Shown here piece after piece: positions 23,006 to 30,842 of a stretch of DNA of 64,000 bases (position 1 is its first letter; each line of letters opens with the position of its first letter). The notes below the pieces were generated by a model. That model saw only the letters and a list, made by a program, of their open reading frames with translations, had not been told where the DNA came from and ran no database searches. The DNA comes from Gluconobacter cerevisiae (GTDB lineage Bacteria; Pseudomonadota; Alphaproteobacteria; Acetobacterales; Acetobacteraceae): NCBI RefSeq assembly GCF_015244675.1, contig NZ_JABCQO010000005.1:62001-126000 (forward strand), in the 5' to 3' direction. The translations under genes and the position numbers were made by a program.

Positions 23006-23821
23006 TCAGGGCGCTTTTGCTAACCCCTTCTCTCCCGTCTGCCTAGCCTCCACCTGTCGGCTGGCGCTTTCCTGTTGCCGCAGGGCCTCAGCCTGACGCG
23101 AATGCCCTGCTGCTTCGGCTGCGTCAGCCGCCAGAATGAGCGCACGGCGCATTCCGCGATAATCCAGAGCATCACGACGGCTTTTCACAACCGAAAGTGC
23201 TTCGTCACAGGCCAGTTCAGGCTGGCCGCGCAACAGGTTCAGACGGGCCGCGAGCTCATGCCGATCGACAGTTGCACTGTTATCACCAAAAGCCGCCAGA
23301 TCGTTCACGCGCTGCGTCAGAAGATCGCCCCGCTTCTGGTCAGCGGCAATCAGCCCGGAGAGAAAAAGCGCTCTTTCGCGGATGCCCTCATCCGAGGATT
23401 GCAACGCGCGTTGCACGGCCTGTGACGCAAACACCGTATCATGTAACCTGTACAGAGCAGCCGCACGGATCACTGCCAGATCGGACGTGTCGGAGACATT
23501 ACGCAGGCTCAGCGCAGTTTCCGTTTCGCCAAGGCTCTGAAGGGCTTTTTGTGGCTCGTCCTGCGCGAGAAGCACTGTAGCGAGATTGAAACCGGATTCA
23601 TGAATAGCGACCGCATCGTCCCGCATCAGCGCACGATCCATAGCCGTCCGGTACTGCGCCTCGGCCTGAGACGCCTGACCGATCTCATAGACGGTTTTGC
23701 CCGTATCCATGGCGTCTTCGTAAGGCTGATCGGGCTTTGGCCCCTTCGTTGGGGTTGAAGACGAACAACCGCTCAAAGTCAGAGCGATCAGAGCCGTGCA
23801 GACCAGAAAACCGTGCCTCAT
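23006..23821 (-). CDS. Helical-repeat (TPR-like) lipoprotein of the Mla-type operon
   Basis: A 271-residue lipoprotein: signal CTALIALTLSGC with lipobox LSGC (Cys about residue 19). The mature part is alpha-helical, with TPR-like pairs such as ASQAEAQYRTAMDRALM, ESGFNLATVLLAQDEPQKAL and ERALFLSGLIAADQKRGDLL. A longer frame to 23890 exists. ATG at 23821 is chosen because it overlaps the mlaD stop by 4 bp (ATGA), places the lipobox correctly and ends the overlapping operon. Mla/MCE systems often carry an auxiliary lipoprotein that binds the MCE ring or hands lipid to the outer membrane. This one does not resemble MlaA or YrbC-type MlaC, so its role is inferred from position. Confidence 0.7.
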   Translation of the reverse strand: MRHGFLVCTALIALTLSGCSSSTPTKGPKPDQPYEDAMDTGKTVYEIGQASQAEAQYRTAMDRALMRDDAVAIHESGFNLATVLLAQDEPQKALQSLGETETALSLRNVSDTSDLAVIRAAALYRLHDTVFASQAVQRALQSSDEGIRERALFLSGLIAADQKRGDLLTQRVNDLAAFGDNSATVDRHELAARLNLLRGQPELACDEALSVVKSRRDALDYRGMRRALILAADAAEAAGHSRQAEALRQQESASRQVEARQTGEKGLAKAP

Positions 23822-24774
23822 GGCCGCACCGCCTGCGCCGGAAGACGACGGGAAGGCTCCTGTTTTGCACCTCCGCCTCCCAGCAGCCACAGGCCCCGGA
23901 GCTGATCGGTCAGCTTGCGCAGACTGCTCGCGCTCGCTTCCGCCTGCGCCAGCAGGGCCGGAAGCTGGGCCGTGGCGGTATTGGCATGGCTGATGGTTTG
24001 CTGGATCTGGGGCATGCTCTGACGCAGACCCGCAGTCGCGGCCCGCGCGTTGTCCATCGTTCCGTCAGCCTTGGTCATGACCCCCCCGACCTGTTTTTCA
24101 ATGGGCCTCAGATCCGCAATGACGGCATCAAGATGCGCCAGAGCCGCATTGGCCTTGTCCAGAACATCATCCTTCACCAGCAGACCGCCGATCGTGCCCT
24201 GCCCTTTGCGCATATCAGTCATCATGTCGTTCACCTGCGCCGTAATGAGCTGGACGTTGTTCATCGCCGGCACCAGCTTGGCGCGCAGATCCATAACGGT
24301 CTGAGTAATCACGTCCGCCGGGTTGGCTTCCACCGTCGCCTGAAGGACCGCATAGTCCCAGTCCAGCGGTTTGCCCTTGCCGCGCCCCAGTTCGATATAA
24401 CTCGCGCCAGCCACGATCAGGCGATGGCGAATGACGGCCGTGCTGTCCTGACGGATGAAGTTTGCGAATTGCGGGTCCAGATCCCCTTCCGCATACATCC
24501 TCCCCGTCTCGTTAAGTTTGAGGCGACGGATTTCACCGGCATGGACGCCCATGACTTCTATATCGTTGCCGATCGCAAGCCCCGCCACACCGCTTTCGGG
24601 CAGAATGAAGTGAATCTTCTTTTCAGGCGTCAGCCACTGACGCAGGAACCCAGCTTCCACGACTGCCACCGCGAACATGACGATCGCAGCAAGGACAAGC
24701 AGCCCGACCCATTCATCCGCATAGCGGTTCTGAAAGAGCGGACGGGCAGTCTCGGTCTGGCGTAGGCGAAACAT
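23818..24774 (-). CDS. MCE (MlaD-like) protein
   Basis: A 318-residue inner-membrane-anchored protein: membrane segment at about 24-44, then an MCE domain (ESGVAGLAIGNDIEVMGVHAGEIRRLKL, about 60-87, and IVAGASYIELGRG), followed by about 180 residues of helices, with coiled-coil-like segments NAALAHLDAVIADLRPI and TATAQLPALLAQAEASA. MCE proteins form hexameric rings that shuttle phospholipid between membranes, powered by the MlaE permease and MlaF ATPase encoded just upstream. A tail of this length is between short MlaD and tunnel-forming YebT types. Overlaps its neighbours on both sides by 1 and 4 bp. Confidence 0.88.
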   Translation of the reverse strand: MFRLRQTETARPLFQNRYADEWVGLLVLAAIVMFAVAVVEAGFLRQWLTPEKKIHFILPESGVAGLAIGNDIEVMGVHAGEIRRLKLNETGRMYAEGDLDPQFANFIRQDSTAVIRHRLIVAGASYIELGRGKGKPLDWDYAVLQATVEANPADVITQTVMDLRAKLVPAMNNVQLITAQVNDMMTDMRKGQGTIGGLLVKDDVLDKANAALAHLDAVIADLRPIEKQVGGVMTKADGTMDNARAATAGLRQSMPQIQQTISHANTATAQLPALLAQAEASASSLRKLTDQLRGLWLLGGGGAKQEPSRRLPAQAVRP

Positions 24775-25496
24775 CAGGAACCTCGCATCGAAAACAGTCC
24801 ATCATCATACAGTCTCAGACGAATGGTGGCATCGGACGCATAATCCCCCCATCCGCTTTCATCCGGAGCCATCCACACCACCGCGCAACCTCGATCCCGC
24901 AGATCGGTCACGAGAGACAGGAACGCATTCATCAGGCTGGCCGAAGCGCCTTCCATCGGGTGCTCCAGAAGCAGAAGCGCGGGCTCCCCCAACATGGCCC
25001 GTACACAGGCCGCGCGCTGCCGGTCCATCGCCGACAGGCGCCCCGGAGGCACCACGGGCAAGCCCGGCAGGCCCAGCATAACGGCCAGATGCACGGCCTG
25101 TGACTGAAGTTTTTCAATCGGAGTGCGTGTATGGTGAAGCTGTGGCCACAGGATGTTCATATGCGTCCCATACAGATCCACCCAGCCTCCCGTGACCACG
25201 ATCCGCCCGATCCGGCCCCGCAAGGCATTACTGCGCCGTTCGTCCAGATCGGCCCAGTCCAGCCCCATGCAACGCACATGTCCGTCATCCAACGGAATAA
25301 GGCCCACACACATATCGGCAAACAGCCCCGCCTGCCCCATGTCTCGACACTCGATCAGCGCACATTCGCCGGGATTAAGCCGCAGGTTGTAGCGGCTCGA
25401 TACCAGTCCGCTTTCATCAAAACGGGGACGTGCATCCACGAGTTCGAGCCGGGCTTCCAGCGCATCGGACAGGACGTCATCGTTTTCAGCCATCAA
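24774..25496 (-). CDS. Degenerate MlaF-like ABC ATPase (pseudo-ATPase)
   Basis: A 240-residue protein with the overall architecture of an ABC nucleotide-binding subunit: NLRLNPGECALIE (strand before Walker A), DDGHVRCMGLDWADL, LRGRIGRIV, RLSAMDRQRAACVRAML (signature helix, residues 153-169), EPALLLLEHPMEG (Walker B position, 171-183). Yet Walker A, expected near 50-57, reads CRDMGQAG, without GxxGxGKS/T. Walker B has EH in place of DE. The Q-loop Gln and H-loop His positions appear to be T and P. So it should not hydrolyse ATP in the normal way. It sits where mlaF is expected, between MlaE and MlaD, with overlapping starts and stops. The frame is intact, arguing against a simple pseudogene. 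Confidence 0.8.
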   Translation of the reverse strand: MMAENDDVLSDALEARLELVDARPRFDESGLVSSRYNLRLNPGECALIECRDMGQAGLFADMCVGLIPLDDGHVRCMGLDWADLDERRSNALRGRIGRIVVTGGWVDLYGTHMNILWPQLHHTRTPIEKLQSQAVHLAVMLGLPGLPVVPPGRLSAMDRQRAACVRAMLGEPALLLLEHPMEGASASLMNAFLSLVTDLRDRGCAVVWMAPDESGWGDYASDATIRLRLYDDGLFSMRGS

Positions 25497-26310
25497 AACA
25501 CACGCTGAACACGACGTTGATGATCATGATCGACAGCATTCCTCGTGCAAACCCGCGTGGAAGCATGCTCGCCAGATCGTCTTCGGTCGTCACATCCATG
25601 CCGGACAGGCAGGAACACACACCAACCGCATAACCGCTGAAAATGAATTTGGCCGGAATTACAAAATAATCGATTGGCTTCACGCTGCCTGCAACCTGAT
25701 CCATGAATGCCCAGATCGGCATCGTGATCGCATCTTCCACACGGCAGACCGCATAACCCACGACAAGGGCCGCCAGACTGAAAATGATGCCGAGCGTAAA
25801 GCCGCTGATCGTCATGGCGAGGCTGCGCGGCACCAGAAACGAAATGAACGGATCGACCCCCATTCCCGTCAAGGCACGCATTTGGCCGCCCGTTGTCAGG
25901 GTTCCGAGTTCGGTCAGCATCAGCATCCCCGAACGCCCCAGCAGGATTACACCCACCAGAACCGGCGCGATTTCACGCACCAGAACCGTGGACAGGATGG
26001 AGCCTGTCATCTGCGCCATGCCGGCAAAACCGAGCCAGTACACGGTCTGCGCCACGATGCCAAAGCCCGTTAACGCCGCCGTCACGAGCGTACTCAGCAA
26101 CCCACCGCCGACAGCCTGATGCAGAGACGTCCAGAATTCGATCCGTACTGTCCGGCGCCATGTGGTCAGCCGGGTGGCTTCCCGCATAATGCCCCATCCG
26201 GCCCCGATCATCAGCAGCGTGAAACGCATCTGCGTTCGGGAAAAATATCCCAGATGAACCAGCATGGTCCGGACCATCGTGATCCGGTCGAGATTGCGCA
26301 GCCCTTTCAT
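25486..26310 (-). CDS. MlaE-family ABC transporter permease
   Basis: A 274-residue integral membrane protein of the MlaE/YrbE family: SLHQAVGGGLLSTLVTAALTGFGIV, LVREIAPVLVGVILLGRSGMLMLTELGTL, VDPFISFLVPRSLAMTISGFTLGI and the C-terminal FSGYAVGVCSCLSGMDVTTEDDLASMLPRG. About five or six hydrophobic segments are present. The EIAPVL and E-L-G-T coupling-helix motifs are conserved, as in functional permeases. In MlaFEDB it spans the inner membrane and holds the MlaD ring. Its start overlaps the sensor gene stop by 4 bp, and its stop overlaps the ATPase-like gene. The partner ATPase here looks inactive, which makes the energy source an open question. Confidence 0.92.
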   Translation of the reverse strand: MKGLRNLDRITMVRTMLVHLGYFSRTQMRFTLLMIGAGWGIMREATRLTTWRRTVRIEFWTSLHQAVGGGLLSTLVTAALTGFGIVAQTVYWLGFAGMAQMTGSILSTVLVREIAPVLVGVILLGRSGMLMLTELGTLTTGGQMRALTGMGVDPFISFLVPRSLAMTISGFTLGIIFSLAALVVGYAVCRVEDAITMPIWAFMDQVAGSVKPIDYFVIPAKFIFSGYAVGVCSCLSGMDVTTEDDLASMLPRGFARGMLSIMIINVVFSVCFDG

Positions 26311-28667
26311 CGACGACCCGCCAGAACGAAGCTGCGTGTAATGCCGCTATTGGGAAGATAGAACATCCCCCGTGCCCGAAAGAGGAAATGCTCTCGCAGG
26401 ATCAGATAGGCCTGCTCGGAGACCTGAATCGTCCCCGCATCAGGTGCACTGCCGGTCAACAGTTCAGCTCCGTTGAGCGCATCGCCCCAAATATTGAAGA
26501 CTGAAGGCGCCTCTCCGAGTTCGGACGCCATGACAGACCCCACATCCATCCCGATCCGGAACACGGGGTCCAGATCTGCTGCCGCCAGCGATGACAGACA
26601 GGCTTCACGGATCGACACCGCCGCATCCGCGAGACGCACAGCAGCAGACGGGTCCGGCGTCTGGGAGCAGCCACCAACGAGAACAAGTCTGTTGCTCACC
26701 ACCTGTACGGAGAACAGCCCACTGTCACGTGCGATTTTCTGGATTTCCAGGCTGAGCGTGCGGATGACGGTCATGGCGCGCGCGATGCTGTCGCGATCCG
26801 GCGCATAAGGATCCACGAAGGAAATGACCATGACCGGAACCTGCGGATAGAACCCCGCCGCAACCGGTTCTCCCACTGTGGGCGATGGTTCCAGCAAAAA
26901 GCCTTCACCAAAGCGCGTCTCATATTTTTCGCCCGGAACCGCAAAGCCGGACGTCCCCTCGGCCGCCGCATCGAACGGCTTTGCAAAACGCAGCGCAACG
27001 ACGGACCCGACAATGGCAATGATATGCTCCATCGTCTCCGGCTGCCCCGGATCTTCCAGCACGATGGCGCCGACCGTGCGGTGTGCATTACGGACTGGCT
27101 GGAACAGCAGCGTACTGGTGCCCGCGGCACGCATGATGACGCGCTGGAAATTCTGCGTCCGCTCATCCTGAGAAGCATCCGCGATCGACAGCGTATGCCC
27201 TTCATCCAGAGCCTCGAACAGCTTGCCGTTTTCGCGACGGCTGATCTCAACGCCCGTACTATGAACATCACGCGATGGATCGAACGCATCCTCACACAGC
27301 AGACGGTCACCATCCGGCAGGAGCCGCCACAAGCTGGCGCGACGCGCGCTGGTTCGTGCTGTCAGAACTTCCGTCAGGATCGGCGCTTCATGAGCAGGAT
27401 CGAACAGATCCGGCGTGCTGGCGATTTCCAGAAGCGAGGCATTTTCCGCCCTGACCTGCTCGCGCCCACGCAGGAGGCGCTTTCGCAGACGTTCTACATG
27501 CCTCCCCTGCGCCACCAGCGCGAACGCCAGAAGGGACGCCAGCATGACGATCAGCAGTGAGAACCCAATATTCTGGCGCCGCGCCGTTTGTGCGAAATCT
27601 GCAAAATCGCTTTCGGGCGCATTCAGCAGCAGAACCCACTGCCGATGTACGAAAGGCAGTTCGGAGGCAATCGTGACGTAGTTCTTCCCGTGAGCCCGCA
27701 CCGCACCCGTTCCCGGTCCCTCGATGCGATACCGGTTGAGGGCCTGCGTGAAGACCGGCTGCGTCTTGGGATCGAGGAAGACATTCCCCGGGTCGAAGGT
27801 TTTAGGGTCCTGTCCGGGGGCCATATTATGGCCAGCAATAATCTGGCCGTGCATGTTGACAATCACGGCCTGACCGCTGCGTCCGACCTGAAGTTTGTTG
27901 AGAAACGACGTCAGCTGATTCAGCGAAACATTGATCGCAAAAACCGATTTGTGCCCGTCATGCCCATCATAGGCGAGAGACGCTGTGATGATGAACTGAT
28001 GCGTGGAAACGAAGGCATAAGGGTCGGTCCAGTGGAGCTGGCGGCCCGGATCGTTCTGATGTTTGACGGCTTTGGCGAACCACGGACGTACCACAACATT
28101 GTAGCCATCAGCGGGGTCCGCGGCCTCTCCCGTAATATTCCCCTCATGATCCGTATAGACGTGATGATAGACCTGTTTGCCGTCGTCGGTCTGGAAATGG
28201 GTCTGCTCGAAACCGTCCTTTCCATGTCGCGTGATCATCCAGAACTGGCCCTGATCATTCGCAATATAGAAACTGTCCACCTGAGGCGCATGGGCCAGAA
28301 TGGAGCGTCCGTAGAGCATGAACGTGGCGGGGGTGGCGTTGGTCAACGGATCGCGGAACATGTCCCTCGCGATCATGGCGCCGACAGAGGCCGGGGCCAG
28401 ATAGTCGCTCACTTCCTGCGTCACATAGCGCTGCTGGCTGCGCAGGAGATCGTTGGACAGCGCAATCGCGCCTCTGCGCGTCGTCTGGTAATTGTGAAGA
28501 CTGATGCCCGTGATCGCGGCAATAACCAACAGAACGCCCACGAACGGTCCCAGGATCTGAAAGATCCGGCGACGGTCGCTGGCGGGGCTCTGCGTAGGGT
28601 CCACGATCTCTGCGGCTGACAACGTCTTCTCTCTCCGGACAGGCACGGGGTCGCGGAACAGGGCCAT
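26307..28667 (-). CDS. Membrane sensor with dCache, GAF and cyclase-fold domains
   Basis: A 786-residue protein: membrane helix about 37-58, periplasmic double-Cache-type sensor about 60-365 (DSFYIANDQGQFWMIT, DGYNVVVRPWFAKAV, DPYAFVSTHQFIITAS), second helix about 367-388, a GAF-like region about 420-570, then a class III cyclase fold about 605-786. In the cyclase part the first metal Asp (SFVDP, about 619) and GDALN are kept. The second metal Asp aligns with Asn (VSNRL, about 659), the purine-binding Lys is absent, and the catalytic Arg position is Glu (GAELL, about 735). It may be a pseudo-cyclase or bind another ligand. First gene of the Mla-like operon, overlapping mlaE by 4 bp. The start is uncertain; upstream frame extends to 28859. 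Confidence 0.78.
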   Translation of the reverse strand: MALFRDPVPVRREKTLSAAEIVDPTQSPASDRRRIFQILGPFVGVLLVIAAITGISLHNYQTTRRGAIALSNDLLRSQQRYVTQEVSDYLAPASVGAMIARDMFRDPLTNATPATFMLYGRSILAHAPQVDSFYIANDQGQFWMITRHGKDGFEQTHFQTDDGKQVYHHVYTDHEGNITGEAADPADGYNVVVRPWFAKAVKHQNDPGRQLHWTDPYAFVSTHQFIITASLAYDGHDGHKSVFAINVSLNQLTSFLNKLQVGRSGQAVIVNMHGQIIAGHNMAPGQDPKTFDPGNVFLDPKTQPVFTQALNRYRIEGPGTGAVRAHGKNYVTIASELPFVHRQWVLLLNAPESDFADFAQTARRQNIGFSLLIVMLASLLAFALVAQGRHVERLRKRLLRGREQVRAENASLLEIASTPDLFDPAHEAPILTEVLTARTSARRASLWRLLPDGDRLLCEDAFDPSRDVHSTGVEISRRENGKLFEALDEGHTLSIADASQDERTQNFQRVIMRAAGTSTLLFQPVRNAHRTVGAIVLEDPGQPETMEHIIAIVGSVVALRFAKPFDAAAEGTSGFAVPGEKYETRFGEGFLLEPSPTVGEPVAAGFYPQVPVMVISFVDPYAPDRDSIARAMTVIRTLSLEIQKIARDSGLFSVQVVSNRLVLVGGCSQTPDPSAAVRLADAAVSIREACLSSLAAADLDPVFRIGMDVGSVMASELGEAPSVFNIWGDALNGAELLTGSAPDAGTIQVSEQAYLILREHFLFRARGMFYLPNSGITRSFVLAGRR

Positions 28668-28857
28668 ACTGCCGCGGTAGGTTAATATCCTCCGAGTATT
28701 GCGAGACTGCAACCCGCCGTCACGGACTGAAACAACCCTGCGTCCGAAAATACTCTCAACGTTCCCGAACTGGCGGTCTGCAGGGTTCGTCGTTATGGTC
28801 AGACGTTTTTCCGGCAGGATGGTTTTGCTGGACGCTGTCGGAATTGCGGTCTCTCCC

Positions 28858-29667
28858 ATGAATCAACATCTTTCCCACCGCGCCGTCCTCTCATTCACAG
28901 GCGCGGACCGGACCAGCTTTCTTCAGGGCCTCATCACCAATGACGCTCAGGGCCTCACGTCCGCGACCTCTGTGTGGAGCGCGCTTTTGACGCCGCAGGG
29001 CCGCTGGCTGAGCGAATTTTTCCTGTATGACGTATCCGACCGCATCCTGATGGATTGCGCGGCCGACCATGCCGACATGCTGGTCAAACGCCTCTCCCGC
29101 TTCCGCCTTCGTGCAGATGTACAGATCGAAAAAACGGACCTGCGCGTCATCACTGGCGCAGAGAGCGGACCTGTTCCGCCCGATACGATCACACATGCCC
29201 CGGACCCACGCTGCGATGGCCCGGGCTGGCGGGCCATCGTGACCGGAACCGAGCAAGGTGGTGAAACGCCGGAAGAATTTCTGGAACGCCGCCTCACGCT
29301 AGGCCTGCCAGATGTCATGGATTTCGAAAGCGAGCAGACACTAGCGCTTGAAGCCGACATGGACCTGTTGCACGGCGTCTCATGGAAAAAAGGCTGCTAT
29401 ATGGGGCAGGAACTGACAGCCCGCACCCATTACCGCGGCCTTGTCAAACGCCGCCTCCTGCCCGTTGTGCTGTCTGACGAGACGTTTCCCGATGAAGGCG
29501 GCATCATCGTAGCGGGAGACCGCGAGGTTGGAGACATCCGCTCCCGCAGCGGTAACCGCGCCATCGCCATGCTGCGGCGGGACGCCTGGTCTTCCCCCGA
29601 ACTGACCTGCAACGGGCAACCGCTTTCTGTCGTCTGGCCCGCTTGGTTCCCCCCGGAAATGCGTTGA
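28858..29667 (+). CDS. ygfZ: YgfZ/GcvT-family folate-binding protein
   Basis: A 269-residue tetrahydrofolate-binding protein involved in repair or maturation of iron-sulfur enzymes. It starts MNQHLSHRAVLSFTGADR, followed by FLQGLITND (the usual FLQGxxTND) and the signature KKGCYMGQELTARTHYRG with the conserved Cys. The frame is open from 28699, but ATG at 28858 gives the family-typical N-terminus; neither candidate has a strong ribosome-binding site. It is divergent from the sensor/Mla operon by 190 bp and is followed by hisI after 12 bp. Function in Fe-S protein upkeep is known from the family. Confidence 0.88.
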   Translation: MNQHLSHRAVLSFTGADRTSFLQGLITNDAQGLTSATSVWSALLTPQGRWLSEFFLYDVSDRILMDCAADHADMLVKRLSRFRLRADVQIEKTDLRVITGAESGPVPPDTITHAPDPRCDGPGWRAIVTGTEQGGETPEEFLERRLTLGLPDVMDFESEQTLALEADMDLLHGVSWKKGCYMGQELTARTHYRGLVKRRLLPVVLSDETFPDEGGIIVAGDREVGDIRSRSGNRAIAMLRRDAWSSPELTCNGQPLSVVWPAWFPPEMR

Positions 29668-29679
29668 GGAGATGCGTTC

Positions 29680-30090
29680 GTGATCTATACCCCCCCGTCT
29701 CCAGCGATTGTCGATGACATCATCGCTCAGGGGAAATTCGATGCGAACGGCCTGATTTCAGCCCTCGCGCAGGCACCTGACGGCATGGTGCTGATGCTGG
29801 CATGGATGAATGCGGATGCTTTGCGCGAAACGCTTCTGACCGGTCGTGTCTGTTACTGGTCCCGCAGCCGCCAGAAGCTCTGGCGCAAGGGCGAGACCTC
29901 GGGCCAGCAGCAGAAACTCATCGAAGCGCGGCTCGATTGTGATATGGACGCCGTTCTCATGATCGTGGATCAGACCGGCGTAGCCTGTCATACGGGCCGC
30001 CGGAGCTGTTTCTATCATGGCGTAACACCAGACGGGCTGCGCGATACCGCACAGCCCGAAATCAGCGCCGAAGAGCTTTACGGAAGCTGA
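29680..30090 (+). CDS. hisI: Phosphoribosyl-AMP cyclohydrolase
   Basis: A 136-residue enzyme of histidine biosynthesis, third step, opening the purine ring of PR-AMP. Recognisable features: VLMLAWMNADALRETLLTG, the CYWSRSRQKLWRKGETSG block, LDCDMDAVLMIV (metal-binding Cys/Asp) and GVACHTGRRSCFYH with two further zinc-ligand Cys. It has no fused HisE domain. The start is GTG at 29680 with GAGGAG about 8 nt upstream. It is separate from other his genes in this window. It is possibly cotranscribed with ygfZ. Confidence 0.95.
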   Translation: MIYTPPSPAIVDDIIAQGKFDANGLISALAQAPDGMVLMLAWMNADALRETLLTGRVCYWSRSRQKLWRKGETSGQQQKLIEARLDCDMDAVLMIVDQTGVACHTGRRSCFYHGVTPDGLRDTAQPEISAEELYGS

Positions 30091-30842
30091 GCAGCCTGAC
30101 CCGGCATGGTCCAGCCCGGTACGAGGAACGTGGCCGGGCAGTCATTCTGGTCGTCCGGTGAGGACAGATAAGCCCCTTCATACGGGAAGCGTGACAGCTT
30201 CTTTGGGTCCAGCGTGAACCAGAGCTGCGTCAGGACCATCTGCCCGTTATGGGCAGGTTCGCAACGGATCTGAAGCGCACGGTCGTCATGCACGTTCATC
30301 AGGCGGGCGAACATGGCGAGAAGATCGTCACGTTTGACCTGAAAGCCCGTCTGCTGTGACAACCATAGTCCAAAAGCGGATGCCGCAAGCCGGTCCCGCA
30401 TTTGCATGGATGTGACGAAAAAGCTGTCCGCATTATAGCCGAAGCAGCGAGCGTGCTTGGTGTACTCGTGCACATAAAGCGGCTTTTTCAGATGCGGCAC
30501 AACGCCTCGCAACGCCTCGACTGTCGTCGGCAGAAGCTGCGGCGGCGTATCGTCATGGTCGTAAAGATCGCACCCCTTCGACCACCATTCCTGCACCGGC
30601 ACACCCTGCGCCTCCAGCGCATGCGGTTCCGACGCCCAAAGTCCGTGCAGACCAATCGAGATCCGATGCGTCTGGTCCCACTCGCACCCACCGCCCGTCG
30701 CGCAGAACCCTGGCTGCCAGGTCAGCGCCAGCGTATCGTGCCGGAAATCGGTATGGGCCGTGGGCGTGAGCGAAGGCCCTGTCGGAGCCTGCGAGACGCA
30801 GCCTGCCATCAGAAGGAAAGCAGCAAGAACGGAACGCTTCAC
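30078..30842 (-). CDS. RNase T2 family lipoprotein
   Basis: A 254-residue endoribonuclease-like protein. The signal VKRSVLAAFLLMAGC ends in a lipobox (MAGC), predicting a lipid-anchored envelope protein. CAS1 is IGLHGLWAS and CAS2 is HEYTKHARCF, keeping His, Glu and Lys-His of the RNase T2 catalytic sites with GT changed to AR. It has several Cys for disulfides (FCATGGGC, KGCDL). Start is GTG at 30842, overlapping the fghA stop by 4 bp (GTGA); longer frames to 30902 lack this. It may scavenge external RNA. The link to the formaldehyde genes upstream is positional only. Confidence 0.85.
   Translation of the reverse strand: MKRSVLAAFLLMAGCVSQAPTGPSLTPTAHTDFRHDTLALTWQPGFCATGGGCEWDQTHRISIGLHGLWASEPHALEAQGVPVQEWWSKGCDLYDHDDTPPQLLPTTVEALRGVVPHLKKPLYVHEYTKHARCFGYNADSFFVTSMQMRDRLAASAFGLWLSQQTGFQVKRDDLLAMFARLMNVHDDRALQIRCEPAHNGQMVLTQLWFTLDPKKLSRFPYEGAYLSSPDDQNDCPATFLVPGWTMPGQAAQLP

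Noticed and set aside
24774-25496. Reading the MlaF-position gene as an ordinary active ATPase or as a simple pseudogene
   Set aside because: The Walker and loop residues are absent, so an ordinary ATPase does not fit. The frame is uninterrupted, coupled and of normal length, so plain decay does not fit well either.
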